From positions 310,001 through 374,000 of the forward strand of contig JAXLSZ010000006.1 of the NCBI GenBank assembly GCA_046330315.1: a DNA stretch of 64,000 bases, read 5' to 3'. The notes under the pieces are model-generated. The model was given only the letters and a program-made list of their open reading frames with translations, was not told the origin of the DNA and did no database searches. Position numbers and translations under genes: made by a program. Below are positions 49,071-58,226 of this stretch, one piece after another. Each line of letters opens with the position of its first letter. The first letter of the stretch is position 1. Source of the DNA: JAXLSZ01 sp046330315 (GTDB lineage Bacteria; Actinomycetota; Thermoleophilia; Solirubrobacterales; 70-9).

Positions 49071-50042
49071 TCAGCCGGCCCGGCGGACGGCGATCCCGGT
49101 GATGATCTCGCGGACGATGCGCTCGGCGACCAGCGAGGTGATGTCGGCCGAGCCGACCCCGGTCGGGATCACCTCGACGACGTCGGCCCCGACCAGCTCG
49201 GTCCGGGAGGCGATCTGGCGGGCCGCCCACAGCAGGTCGGCGCTGGTCATGCCGCCCGGCTCCGGGGTGCCGGTTCCCGGGGCGAAGGCGGGGTCGAGGA
49301 CGTCGACGTCGATGGAGAGGAAGAGCGGGCCGGCGCCCGCCGCGGCGATCGCCAGGTCGGTGACCTCGGCGATGCCCAGGTCGCGGACGTCGTGCATGAA
49401 GAAGCTGGTGATGCCCCGCTCCGCCTGCCAGCCGAACTCCTTCTCGCCGGGCCAGTAGCCACGCAGGCCGACCTGGACGTAGCGGGAGGGGTCCAGGCCC
49501 CCCCGCTCGACCAGGCGGTACATCGGGGTCCCGTGGGAGACCTCCACCCCGAAGACCTCCTCGCCGGTGTCGGTGTGGGTGTCGAAGTGGATCAGGCCGA
49601 GCGGCCCGTGCCTTGCCGCGCAGGCCCGGATGTCGGGCTCGGCGATCCCGTGGTCGCCCCCCAGAACGATCGGCACGGCGCCGGCCCCGACCACCTCCCC
49701 CACGGTGCGCTCGATCGCCTCGTGGGTTCGGAGAGGGTCGGCGGGGAGCACCGGCGCGTCGCCGTAGTCGAGGACGCTGAGCTCCCCGATCCCGTCCACC
49801 TTGGCCTCCAGGTGCGGCCCGGGCGGGCAGCTCGCGGCGCGGATGCCGCGGGGCCCGAAGCGGGCACCGGGGCGGTCGGAGACGAGGTCGTCGGTGGGGG
49901 CCCCGACGATCGCCACGTCGGCACCCGCGAGCTCGGCGGGGTCCTCCGTGTAGGGCACCCCCGCGAAGGTCAGCAGGCCCGCGTAGTCGGGCTTCTCCCC
50001 GTGTTGCCGCCAGCGCTCGAGGGGATCGATCACGGCACCCAT
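49071..50042 (-). CDS. speB: Agmatinase/ureohydrolase family (323 aa)
   Basis: This is a binuclear-manganese ureohydrolase. The metal motifs are IVLGGDHGI, GLIHFDTHTDT and SIDVDVLDPAFAPGTGTPEPGG, all intact in their metal residues. It belongs to the agmatinase/guanidinobutyrase/proclavaminate-amidinohydrolase family that releases urea from guanidino compounds, and the gene symbol is by family, not proven substrate. The ATG at 50042 lies 80 bases downstream of the methyltransferase gene on the same strand, so it may be the last gene of the long amidohydrolase operon. Confidence 0.85.
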   Translation of the reverse strand: MGAVIDPLERWRQHGEKPDYAGLLTFAGVPYTEDPAELAGADVAIVGAPTDDLVSDRPGARFGPRGIRAASCPPGPHLEAKVDGIGELSVLDYGDAPVLPADPLRTHEAIERTVGEVVGAGAVPIVLGGDHGIAEPDIRACAARHGPLGLIHFDTHTDTGEEVFGVEVSHGTPMYRLVERGGLDPSRYVQVGLRGYWPGEKEFGWQAERGITSFFMHDVRDLGIAEVTDLAIAAAGAGPLFLSIDVDVLDPAFAPGTGTPEPGGMTSADLLWAARQIASRTELVGADVVEVIPTGVGSADITSLVAERIVREIITGIAVRRAG

Positions 50043-50122
50043 CCTAAGCCGCCCGGCATCGGTGGACCCTCCGCGCCGCCCCCCGGCCCGCCGGTCTCGC
50101 CCGCCCCGGGCTCACCGCCGGC

Positions 50123-51154
50123 TCACCCCGGCTTGCGGGCGCTGAGCACGGAGATCGGCCCCGCCCCGCGCCTCGGCTCGAGCGGCTCGAGGCCGGCCTC
50201 CCGCACCCAGGCCCCCAGCTCCTCGGCGGTCCAGGTCCAGCCGCCCTCGTTCTCGACCAGCATCATCGGCGTGAACATCGCGACCTCGGACGGGCTGACG
50301 CGGTCGGCCGCGATCACCCACTCATAGATCAGCAGCGTGCCCCCGGGCCGGAGCAGACCGGCGGCCTCGCGCACCAGCTCGGAGCAGCGCGCGGCCGGGT
50401 GGTCGTGGAGGACGTTGGCGAGCAGCACGGCGTCCCACTCCTCCTCCTCCGGCCTTCCGAATCGCGGCCTCTCGAGGTCGCCGGCGACGAAACGGAGCTC
50501 CGGGTGGCGCTCGCGGACCAGGGCCTCGACCTCCGGGAGGTCGAGCACGGTCGCCTCCAGCCCCTCGCATTCGGCGACCAGCGCCGCCGCGTGGGACCCG
50601 GCCCCACCGCCCGCGTCGAGCAGGCGCCCGGGCCCGGAGAGCGCGGCGAGCTCCGGCAGCTCGCCCCCGAACATCGAGGCGAGGTCGTCGAGCGCCCGCA
50701 GGAAGTCCAGCGAGGTGGCAGGGTCGTCGGCGAGGCGCCGGCGCCACGGAGCGATCCTGGCGTGGCCGTCGCGCACGGCCTCCGGCAGCTCCGCCCAGAC
50801 GCGGTAGAAGAACCACTCCTTGCGGACGATCCCGGCGACGCTGGCCGGATGGCCCGCGGCCAGGAAGCATCCGGCCGGGCTCAGCTCGAAGCCGCTGCCG
50901 CCGCGCAGCGCCAGCCCCTGGGCGACCATCGCCCCGAGCAGCGCCAGCGCGCCGCGCGGGTCGGTCCCGGTGGCCTCGGCCACCTCCGCCTCGCTGCGGG
51001 CGCCGGCGTAGAGCGCGTCGGCGATCCCGGTCTCCACCGCCGCGCCGATCACCGCCGAGCGCTGGTAGGCGGCGATCGGCTCGAGCAGGTCGGCCGGGCT
51101 CGGGCCGGCGCGCACCGCCTCCCCGCCCCCACCGCCGGGCCCGGGCGCCCTCAC
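50123..51154 (-). CDS. SAM-dependent O-methyltransferase, dimerising type (343 aa)
   Basis: It has an N-terminal winged-helix dimerisation domain (SAVIGAAVETGIADALYAG) and a C-terminal class I SAM fold, LLDAGGGAGSHAAALV, then LDLPEVEALV and VLLANVLHDHP with the catalytic histidine. It belongs to the acetylserotonin/hydroxyneurosporene-type methyltransferases that act on hydroxyls of aromatic or isoprenoid substrates. The GTG at 51154 overlaps the flavoprotein stop. The substrate is unknown. Confidence 0.85.
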   Translation of the reverse strand: MRAPGPGGGGGEAVRAGPSPADLLEPIAAYQRSAVIGAAVETGIADALYAGARSEAEVAEATGTDPRGALALLGAMVAQGLALRGGSGFELSPAGCFLAAGHPASVAGIVRKEWFFYRVWAELPEAVRDGHARIAPWRRRLADDPATSLDFLRALDDLASMFGGELPELAALSGPGRLLDAGGGAGSHAAALVAECEGLEATVLDLPEVEALVRERHPELRFVAGDLERPRFGRPEEEEWDAVLLANVLHDHPAARCSELVREAAGLLRPGGTLLIYEWVIAADRVSPSEVAMFTPMMLVENEGGWTWTAEELGAWVREAGLEPLEPRRGAGPISVLSARKPG

Positions 51155-52788
51155 GCGGCCCCCCGGAGCGCTCGAGCGGCGCGCAGGGCGTCGCGAAGCA
51201 GGGCGATCCGGGAGCGCAGCCGGCCCGCCCGCGAACGCCGCCGCAGGCCGAGGTCGGCGAGGACGACCGCCGCCGCGTTGCGGCCCGGCATCCCGGTCAC
51301 CCCGCCGCCCGGGTGCGTCCCCGCGCCGCTCAGGTAGAGGCCGCCGACCGGCGTCCGGTAGCCGGAGAGGCTGGGAGAGGGGCGCATCCCCATCAGCTGG
51401 TCGATGCTCATCTCGACGTGGTTGGGATTCGCCTCGGCGTTGCCGTGCCGCTCGACCCACTGCTCGGGGCCCGTGAGGACCCGCTCGCGGACCTCCAGCC
51501 GGGTCCCGAGCGCCCGCTCGGCGGTCGCCCAGGCCAGCTCGGCCGCCGCCTCGAGGGCGTCGCCGTCCCAGGCCCCGGACCGTAGCGCCCAGGGGACGAA
51601 GGTCGAGAGCCAGACCGCGTCCTCTCCCTCCCCGGCCCACCCGTCCTCCAGCCTGGAGGGGAAGCCGACCATCAGCGGCGGGCGCTCGGGAAGCTCGCCG
51701 CAGCCGATGCGGGCGAACGCCGCGGCGATGTCGGAACCGCTGTTCGGGGAGAGCATCAGCGCCCGCTCGAAGCCCGGCGGCCCCGGCAGCGAACCGGGCG
51801 CGGTGACGATCGCGTCCACCTTCAGCTCGGAGACGTTGTGCTGGGTGGTGTGGATGCGCCTCACCTCCTCGAGCAGCGCCGGGGGCACGTCGGCCTCCTC
51901 CAGGAGGCCGAGGAAGACCCGCCGGGCGTCGATCGCCGAGACGACGCCCCGGCGCACCGTGATCCGCTCGCCGCCGGCGACGACCGCGCCGGCCCGGCCA
52001 CCCGCCAGCTCGATCCGCTCGGCGGGAGCCGAGCATCGCAGCCGGCCCCCGGCCGCCTCGAGGCAGCGGACAAGGGCGTCCACGGTGCCCCGGGAACCGC
52101 CGGCCGGGCGGATCGAGGGGGAGCCGTGCCCCGCCGCCAGGAACAGGGCCCCCGCCCCGGTGCCCGGCATCTGCGGGGGAAGCTGGGAGTGGGCCGCCCA
52201 GTGGTCGAGGGTCCCGCGCAGCCGGTCGTCGGAGAAGGCGGCCCCGGTGACGGCGGTCGCCGGTGCGAGCAGGGACTGGACCAGCCGGCCCCCCTCGCTC
52301 CCGAGCCCCGCCTCGGCGAGGGCGGTCAGCTCCCGCAGGCTCGGGGGCGGGCCCGCGTCGGCCTGCCCGAGCACGGCCATCGCCGCCTCCGACCAGCGCG
52401 CGAAGCGCCGGTAGCGCTCCGCCTCCTGCGGGCCGCAGACCTCTCCCAGGCCCTCGACGGTGCGGTCCAGCGAGCTCCAGAAGGCCAGGGCGGTGCCGTC
52501 GTCGCACGGGGAGAGGGTCTGCTGGTCGCGCTCGTGGAAGCGCAGGCCGAAGCGGCTCTCCAGCTCGAGGTCGGCGGCGACCCCGCTGGCCCGGATGCCG
52601 CCGTGCTCGTAGGCGCCCAGCTCGAGTCGGCCGCGCCCCCCGGGGAGGTCCAGCGTGGCGATGCACCCGCCCGGCTCGGGGGCCGCCTCGAGGACGAGCA
52701 CGTCGAGCCCGGCGCGGGCCAGGTAGCAGCCGGCGACCAGGCCGTTGTGGCCGGCGCCGATCACGCAGACGTCGGCCTGCGCGCTCAC
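51151..52788 (-). CDS. Phytoene-dehydrogenase-like FAD oxidoreductase (545 aa)
   Basis: The FAD fold begins VCVIGAGHNGLVAGCYLARAG and the glutamate clamp is VLVLEAAPEPGG. The C terminus has GLYLSGAGTHPGGGVTGMPGRNAA, the typical phytoene desaturase/CrtI-like FAD-binding close. The middle carries no transmembrane segment. Such proteins also oxidise non-carotenoid substrates; here the neighbours argue against carotenoids. The GTG at 52788 overlaps the amidohydrolase stop by GTGA, and the methyltransferase starts inside its stop. Confidence 0.88.
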   Translation of the reverse strand: MSAQADVCVIGAGHNGLVAGCYLARAGLDVLVLEAAPEPGGCIATLDLPGGRGRLELGAYEHGGIRASGVAADLELESRFGLRFHERDQQTLSPCDDGTALAFWSSLDRTVEGLGEVCGPQEAERYRRFARWSEAAMAVLGQADAGPPPSLRELTALAEAGLGSEGGRLVQSLLAPATAVTGAAFSDDRLRGTLDHWAAHSQLPPQMPGTGAGALFLAAGHGSPSIRPAGGSRGTVDALVRCLEAAGGRLRCSAPAERIELAGGRAGAVVAGGERITVRRGVVSAIDARRVFLGLLEEADVPPALLEEVRRIHTTQHNVSELKVDAIVTAPGSLPGPPGFERALMLSPNSGSDIAAAFARIGCGELPERPPLMVGFPSRLEDGWAGEGEDAVWLSTFVPWALRSGAWDGDALEAAAELAWATAERALGTRLEVRERVLTGPEQWVERHGNAEANPNHVEMSIDQLMGMRPSPSLSGYRTPVGGLYLSGAGTHPGGGVTGMPGRNAAAVVLADLGLRRRSRAGRLRSRIALLRDALRAARALRGAA

Positions 52789-54182
52789 CTTCGCGGTGCC
52801 CCGAGGCGCCCCGGCCCCGCGTAGACCGACTCCGCCCCCATTCCGGCGCGCCGGGCCAGGGCGATGCCGGCCTCCCGGGCGTCGCCGGCGAGGGCCCGCA
52901 GGTCGGCGCCCGGCAGCCCGCCCCCGGCGACCCTGCGGGCACCGTCGACCCAGACGTCGGAGACGCAGCGGGCGGTGGCGCAGTAGACGACCTGCTGGAA
53001 GGGGTCGTGGATGGTCGCGAGCTCGGGGGTGTCGCCGTCGAGCAGGACGACGTCGGCGCGCTTCCCGGGGCTCAGCGAGCCGACCTCCCGGTCGAGCCCC
53101 AGGGCCCGCGCCCCGCCGATCGTCGCCATCTCCAGCACGGCCGGGGCGGTCATCGCCTCCGCGTCGAGAGCACTGACCTTCTGCAGAAGAGCCGCGCACT
53201 TGAGCACCCCGAACATGTCCTGGTTGTCGTTGGAGGCGGCGCCGTCGGTCCCCAGCCCGACCACGATCCCCTCGCGGAGCAGGCGGGGGAGCGGGCAGAC
53301 CCCGGAGGCCAGGATCATGTTGGCCACCGGGTTGTGGGCGACCGCGACCTCCTTGCTGGCCAGCAGGCCGATGTCGCGCTCGCCGCACCAGATGCAATGG
53401 CCCGCGATCACCGGGTGGTCGAGCAGACCCATGCGGCCGGCGTGCTCGATCGTCCCGTGCCCGTGGAGCAGGCGGGACTCGGTGATCTCCTCGCGGACCT
53501 CGGCGAGGTGGGTGTGGACCGCCCACCCGTTGGACTCGCAGGACTCCACGGTCAGCCGGAAGAGCCCCTCGCTGAGGCCGAGCACCGTGCCCACGCCGGC
53601 CCGGAAGCCGATCAGCGCCTCGCCGTCGGTCCGCCGGGCCAGCGCCTCGTGCTCCTCCATGAACGCCTCCGGGGCGGGCGCCCCCTCGTAGGCGTCCTCG
53701 GCGCCGAAGCAGACGACGGCGCGCATGCCCGCCTCGGCCAGCCCGTCCACCGCCCCCAGGGTGACGAGCTGCCCCGGGTTGCGGTGGCAGGACATGTCGT
53801 TGACCGTGGTGATGCCCGAGAGCAGCATCTCGGCGGCCTTCAGCCTCGTCCCGATCACCATGTCCTCGCGGGTGATCACCTTGCCGGCCGGGTTGACCAC
53901 CCGCTCGAACCAGTCGAACAGGGTCGCCGTCTCCGCCATCCCGGGGATCAGGCACTCGGTCAGGTGGGTGTGGGCGTTGACCAGCCCCGGGAGCACGATC
54001 CCGTTGCCGTCGCCGACCACCTCGGCGTCCCGGTGGCGCGCCAGGACCCCCTCGGCGTCCCCGACCTCGGCGATGCTGCCGTCGGCCGCGATCGCCACGG
54101 CGGCGTCGCGGACCGGCCCCAGGCCGGGGTCCATGGTCAGCGCCCAGGCGCCCCGGACCACTGTCGCGGCTGCCTCGCTCAC
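52785..54182 (-). CDS. Amidohydrolase, Atz/Trz or SAH-deaminase type (465 aa)
   Basis: This is a cyclic-amidohydrolase superfamily member of the chlorohydrolase/deaminase branch. The metal site is VNAHTHLTE (HxH), THLAE, GHCIW and the aspartate in GLGTDGAASNDNQDM. This set of residues is the deaminase/dechlorinase pattern of AtzA/TrzN and 5-methylthioadenosine/S-adenosylhomocysteine deaminases, acting on an amino-substituted N-heterocycle. Length is normal. The GTG at 54182 overlaps the permease stop. In this operon it is a candidate for the first deamination after import. Confidence 0.9.
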   Translation of the reverse strand: MSEAAATVVRGAWALTMDPGLGPVRDAAVAIAADGSIAEVGDAEGVLARHRDAEVVGDGNGIVLPGLVNAHTHLTECLIPGMAETATLFDWFERVVNPAGKVITREDMVIGTRLKAAEMLLSGITTVNDMSCHRNPGQLVTLGAVDGLAEAGMRAVVCFGAEDAYEGAPAPEAFMEEHEALARRTDGEALIGFRAGVGTVLGLSEGLFRLTVESCESNGWAVHTHLAEVREEITESRLLHGHGTIEHAGRMGLLDHPVIAGHCIWCGERDIGLLASKEVAVAHNPVANMILASGVCPLPRLLREGIVVGLGTDGAASNDNQDMFGVLKCAALLQKVSALDAEAMTAPAVLEMATIGGARALGLDREVGSLSPGKRADVVLLDGDTPELATIHDPFQQVVYCATARCVSDVWVDGARRVAGGGLPGADLRALAGDAREAGIALARRAGMGAESVYAGPGRLGAPRR

Positions 54183-55060
54183 CTGGTCCCCGGCTCGACC
54201 TCGAGCTCCAGGCCCTCGCCCTCGCCCCGGCGGCTCTCGTAGTACCAGGGCAGGAGCAGGCGCTCGATCAGCGAGACCAGCAGGAAGAGCCCGATCCCGA
54301 TCAGGGCGAGGACGACGATCGCCGCGAACATCTCGGTGGTCGCGGTCTGGTTGTTGAGCAGCAGGATCAGGTAGCCGAGCCCCTCCGAGGCGCCCACCCA
54401 CTCGGCGAAGACGGCGCCGATCACGCTGAACGCCGCGCCCACCTTCAGCCCCGAGAAGACGAAGGGAAGGGAGGCGGGGAGCTGGGCCTTGCGAAAGCGC
54501 TGCCACCTACCGGCCCGCAGCGTCTTCAGGAGGTCGAGCAGCTCCGGCTCGGCGGCCCGCAGCCCGTCGATCGTGTTGACGGCGATCGGGAAGAAGCTGA
54601 CCAGGGCGATGACGATCACCTTGGGCCGCAGGTCGAAGCCGGTCCAGATCACGATGATCGGCGCGATCGCGGGGATCGGGACCATCTGGGAGACGACCAG
54701 CCACGGGTAGATCGCACGCTCGATCGCCCGCGAGGAGCTGATCAGCACCGCGAGGCCGACCCCGAGCGCGATCGCGGCGAGGTATCCGACCGCGATCTCC
54801 TTGAGCGTCACCTTGGCGTTGTCGAGCAGGAGCTGGCGGTTGCTCCACAGGGCCGAGGCGATCTCCGTGGGGGTCGGCAGGGTGGACTCCTTGACGTCGC
54901 CGAGGACGCAGTAGGCCTGCCAGGCCGCCAGCACCGCGATCGCGAAGAGGATCGGCGGGCCGGCGGCGCGGGCCAGCCGGCGCAGCCGCGACCCGGAGCT
55001 GCGCCGCAGCCCGAAGCGGGTCCGCAGCCGGGCCCGGAGGGTGGTCTGGGCGGTCGCCAT
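54179..55060 (-). CDS. ABC permease, ThiX/SsuC-like (293 aa)
   Basis: There are six or so helices, starting ILFAIAVLAAWQAYCVL. The permease loop is LLDLLKTLRAGRWQRFRKAQLP, and the SFFPIAVNTIDGLRA and AFSVIGAVFAEWVGASEGLGYL blocks are typical of the taurine/sulfonate/HMP permease family. It starts one base into the ATPase stop. It pairs with the ATPase (55060) and binding protein (56464) to form an importer whose family moves thiamine precursors, pyrimidines, riboflavin or sulfonates. Confidence 0.9.
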   Translation of the reverse strand: MATAQTTLRARLRTRFGLRRSSGSRLRRLARAAGPPILFAIAVLAAWQAYCVLGDVKESTLPTPTEIASALWSNRQLLLDNAKVTLKEIAVGYLAAIALGVGLAVLISSSRAIERAIYPWLVVSQMVPIPAIAPIIVIWTGFDLRPKVIVIALVSFFPIAVNTIDGLRAAEPELLDLLKTLRAGRWQRFRKAQLPASLPFVFSGLKVGAAFSVIGAVFAEWVGASEGLGYLILLLNNQTATTEMFAAIVVLALIGIGLFLLVSLIERLLLPWYYESRRGEGEGLELEVEPGTR

Positions 55061-55863
55061 CAGGCGCCCCCCACCTCGCCGCCCGACCCGATCTCCTCCT
55101 CGATCGGCGCGAGCAGGCGCTCCTTGAGCTCGATGAAGCGGTCCGTGGAGGAGACCTCGCGGCTGCGGGGCCGCGGCAGATCCACGTCGAGGCTGAGGAT
55201 CACCCGCCCGGGCCGGCCCGACATCACGTGGACGCGGTCGGAGAGGAAGACCGCCTCCTCGACGTCGTGGGTGACGAAGAGGATCGTCTTGCGGTCCTGC
55301 TGCCAGATCTTCAGCAGCCAGGCCTGCATCTGCTGGCGGGTGAGGGCGTCGAGCGCCCCGAAGGGCTCGTCGAGCAGCATCACCTCCCGGCCGGTGAGGA
55401 AGGTTCGCAGCAGCGCCGCGCGCTGGCGCATCCCCCCCGACAGCTTCCCCGGCCAGTGGTCCTCGAACCCGGAGAGCCCGAAGCGCTGGAACTCCGCCAG
55501 GGCCAGTTGCCGGGCCTGGCGGCGCGGCACGCCGTTCAGCTCCAGGCCCAGGGTGGTGTTGGCGAGCACCGTGCGCCAGGGCATCAGCAGGTCGCGCTGG
55601 TGCATGTACCCGACCTCGCCCAGAAGCTGCTCCGGCTCGTGCCCGTCGAGCAGCACCCTGCCGCTGGTCGGCCTGATCAGGCCGGCGACGATGTTGAACA
55701 GAGTGGACTTGCCACAGCCCGACGGCCCGACGATCGAGACGAACTCGCCGTCGGCGACATCGATCGCCACCCCCTCGAGCGCCACCACGGCGTCGCCGCC
55801 GTTCGGCGTGCCGTAGCGCTTGCAGAGCGCCTCGGTGCGCAGCTTCGGCGTCGCGGCGCTCAC
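55060..55863 (-). CDS. ABC transporter ATPase, SsuB/ThiZ-like (267 aa)
   Basis: Walker A is VGPSGCGKST, the Q-loop GYMHQRDLLMPWRT, the signature KLSGGMRQRAALL, Walker B MLLDEPFGALDALT and the switch VTHDVEEAV. These are the marks of the nitrate/taurine/HMP-type importer ATPase. The GTG at 55863 overlaps the DUF1989 gene's stop. It lies between the DUF1989 gene and the permease. Confidence 0.92.
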   Translation of the reverse strand: MSAATPKLRTEALCKRYGTPNGGDAVVALEGVAIDVADGEFVSIVGPSGCGKSTLFNIVAGLIRPTSGRVLLDGHEPEQLLGEVGYMHQRDLLMPWRTVLANTTLGLELNGVPRRQARQLALAEFQRFGLSGFEDHWPGKLSGGMRQRAALLRTFLTGREVMLLDEPFGALDALTRQQMQAWLLKIWQQDRKTILFVTHDVEEAVFLSDRVHVMSGRPGRVILSLDVDLPRPRSREVSSTDRFIELKERLLAPIEEEIGSGGEVGGA

Positions 55864-56435
55864 CGCCGCACCTCGACCTCGAGCGGGGCCGGGCGCCAGC
55901 CGGGGATTGTGTCGTCCGGGCAGGCGCTGAGGGCCACGGTCACGTCCCGCAGCGCCTCGAAGCTGACGAAGTCCCCGGGCTTCACGATCGCCTCCTCCTC
56001 GAATCCCCTGTAGACGCCATCCTCCACGGTGCCCTGGAGGAAGAACGAGAGCATGCCGGTGATCTCGCTGCGCCCGATGCCGAGCTGCTCGGAGATCAGC
56101 TCCCGGCAGCCGGGGCGCCGGTCGGGGTAGATCTCGCTCCAGCACCCCGCGTAGGAGATGTCGATGTGCCCGGGGCCGCGGCTCGGCCCGACCCGCAGCA
56201 CCGCCTCGCCGCCGCCGTCGAAGAGGCGCATGCCCTCCTCGACCCAGAGCACCTGCCAGGGCCGGCCATAGCGCTCCCAGCCGTTGATGTTCCGGCTCAG
56301 GGCCTGATCGAAGCCGAGGAAGCTGAGATCGCCGCCCTGGCCCCCCTCGGGGGCCACGACCGCCAGCTCGTCGCCGGCTTCGAGCTCGACGGTCGTGGCC
56401 TTCCCGGGGGCTACTCGCTTGACCTTTCCAGGCAC
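55860..56435 (-). CDS. DUF1989/urea-carboxylase-associated family protein, first copy (191 aa)
   Basis: This is a compact beta-rich protein of the DUF1989 family, with AGDELAVVAPEGGQGGDLSFLGF, ISYAGCWSEIYPDRRPGCRELISEQL and the close PGDFVSFEALRDVTVALSACPDD. Members sit beside urea carboxylase, allophanate hydrolase or ABC importers of nitrogen compounds and some contribute to ring or amide degradation. The Cys/His and acidic residues could form a metal site. It is placed between the binding protein and the ATPase. Confidence 0.8.
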   Translation of the reverse strand: MPGKVKRVAPGKATTVELEAGDELAVVAPEGGQGGDLSFLGFDQALSRNINGWERYGRPWQVLWVEEGMRLFDGGGEAVLRVGPSRGPGHIDISYAGCWSEIYPDRRPGCRELISEQLGIGRSEITGMLSFFLQGTVEDGVYRGFEEEAIVKPGDFVSFEALRDVTVALSACPDDTIPGWRPAPLEVEVRR

Positions 56436-56463
56436 TGCCGGCGCCTGCTCCCTTCCGGTGCGC

Positions 56464-57510
56464 TCAGCCGCCCGCGCCGGGCACGAACTCGTTCGTGCCG
56501 TAGCGCTCGGGCGAGATCGGCTGGTCGATCAGCTTGTTGTCGACCAGGAACGACGAGAGCTCCTCGATGTTCTTCTTGACGAACTCACCGTAGACCGGCG
56601 CGCCCTCGAACAGCGGCATGTAGGCCTTCAGGGTTGCCGACGCGAGCTCGGAATCGGTGCCCGGCACCTGGTCCACCAGGTCCTGGACGCTCTTCTCGGG
56701 CGACTTGAAGGTCGCCTGGTAGCCCTTGATCGTCGCGTCCACGAAGGCCCGCATCAGAGCCGGGTCCTTGGAGATCTTCTCCTGGGTCGAGAAGACGACC
56801 AGCCCCGGATAGGCGGGACCGCCGTTCTCGTAGAGCGGGAAGGCCTTGATCGGGTAGCCGTCCTGCTCGACCTGCACCCCGTCGGCCGGCACGAACCCCG
56901 TGAAGGCGGAGATCTTTCCGTTCTCGAGGTTCTGCACGCCGTTGAACCCGATCGTGACCACGTTGACGTCGTCCGGGTTGCCGCCCGCGTTGGTCACCTC
57001 GGTGTTGAGGATCGCCGTGTCCGAGGGGACGCCGGTGATCCCGACCGTCTTGCCCTCGAGCTGCTTGGGGGAGGTGATCCCGTCCTTCTTCAGGGTGATC
57101 AGACCGCCCGGAGGCTTCTCCAGCAGGGCCATGATCCCCTTGGCGTCGCGGCCGTCGTTGATCTGGCTGGCCACGTCGATGCCGTCGGCGATCCCGAAGT
57201 CGGCCTTGCCGGCGTCGATCAGGCGCAGGGTGTCGGCCGTCGAGGTCGGCTGGATCACCTTCAGGTTGATGTTGTTGTCCTTGTAGTCGCCGTCCGCGAG
57301 CGCCCTGTAGATGCCGGCGTGCACCCCGTTGGGGATGAAGTCCAGCACCAGGGTCGCGTCGGTCGGCTCGGCCAGCTTGCCCCCGGAGGAGGTCGCGACC
57401 GTGGTCGAGGAATCGCTGCCTCCGCAGGCGGCCAACCCGAGGGCGACCGCGAATGCGCCGAGGGCGGCAAGCGCTGCCCGCCCCCTGCGGCTCAATGAAC
57501 TCCCACTCAT
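56464..57510 (-). CDS. ABC substrate-binding lipoprotein, NMT1/ThiY-like (348 aa)
   Basis: A lipoprotein signal ends in GLAAC (C29), followed by a Ser/Thr linker and a periplasmic-binding fold. Blocks LVLDFIPNGVHAGIYRALADG, DFGIADGIDVASQ and FTGFVPADGVQVEQDGYP fit the NMT1/ThiY-like solute-binding family that binds pyrimidine or thiamine-precursor type ligands. The ATG at 57510 has AGGAG eight bases upstream and overlaps the aldolase stop. Ligand specificity is not assignable from sequence alone. Confidence 0.9.
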   Translation of the reverse strand: MSGSSLSRRGRAALAALGAFAVALGLAACGGSDSSTTVATSSGGKLAEPTDATLVLDFIPNGVHAGIYRALADGDYKDNNINLKVIQPTSTADTLRLIDAGKADFGIADGIDVASQINDGRDAKGIMALLEKPPGGLITLKKDGITSPKQLEGKTVGITGVPSDTAILNTEVTNAGGNPDDVNVVTIGFNGVQNLENGKISAFTGFVPADGVQVEQDGYPIKAFPLYENGGPAYPGLVVFSTQEKISKDPALMRAFVDATIKGYQATFKSPEKSVQDLVDQVPGTDSELASATLKAYMPLFEGAPVYGEFVKKNIEELSSFLVDNKLIDQPISPERYGTNEFVPGAGG

Positions 57511-58226
57511 CTGACTGGCTCCTCTCCTTCGTTGCCGTTTTCCTGCCCAGGCTCCTCCGCGTCCCCGTAGCGCCGGCGCAGCCACCGGTGCGCCCGCTCG
57601 CGCTCGGCCGCGAACCATCGCGACCTCGAGGCCAGCTCCGCCTCGCTCACCCCGGAGACCCCCGGGGAGTCCAGCGCCACCGCGCAGCGCTCCTCCAGGT
57701 AGTAGGCCCGAACCAGCGCCTCGGGGAGGTCGGCGCCGACGGCGATCGCCCCGTTCGCCCGGATCAGCAGGCAGTCGGCGGGCCCGAGGGCCCCGGCGCA
57801 GCGCTCGGCGAGGGCGCGGTCGGTGATCAGCTCGGCGCAGTCGTAGGTCCTCACATCGCCCGCGAGGCCGCCGAGGCCGTGCAGCACCGGGGGCGCCTGG
57901 CCGCGCGCGCCGAGCAGCACCGCCGCCCGGGAGTGGGTGCGGCAGATCGCCCCGACCTCCGCGCGGACCGAGTACACGGCGGCGTGAAGCGGGGTCTCCA
58001 GCGGCAGGCCGCCGGCCTCGCCGCGCGCTTCCCCGGCGACGTCGCAGATCGCCACCTCGGCGCTCCGTGCCTCCCCGAGGGGGGCCGTCGAGGTGATCGC
58101 GAACCCCTCCTCGCACCTGGCCGAGACGTGCCCGAAGGCCTCGACGAGGCCGGCCCGGGAGAGGATCCGGGCGACCGAGGCCACCTGCCCGGCAACCGCC
58201 GAGGCCCGCTGCCCGACCGTGCTCAC
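57507..58226 (-). CDS. Class II aldolase/adducin-family protein (239 aa)
   Basis: This is a zinc-dependent class II aldolase fold like fuculose-phosphate aldolase: FGHVSARCEEGFAITST, ICDVAGEARGEAGGLPLETPLH and the metal histidines in CRTHSRAAVLLGARG. It typically cleaves or decarboxylates small hydroxy-keto acids. The GTG at 58226 overlaps the second DUF1989 stop; its own stop overlaps the binding-protein ATG. In the pathway it could act on a ring-opened aldehyde or ketoacid. Confidence 0.85.
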   Translation of the reverse strand: MSTVGQRASAVAGQVASVARILSRAGLVEAFGHVSARCEEGFAITSTAPLGEARSAEVAICDVAGEARGEAGGLPLETPLHAAVYSVRAEVGAICRTHSRAAVLLGARGQAPPVLHGLGGLAGDVRTYDCAELITDRALAERCAGALGPADCLLIRANGAIAVGADLPEALVRAYYLEERCAVALDSPGVSGVSEAELASRSRWFAAERERAHRWLRRRYGDAEEPGQENGNEGEEPVR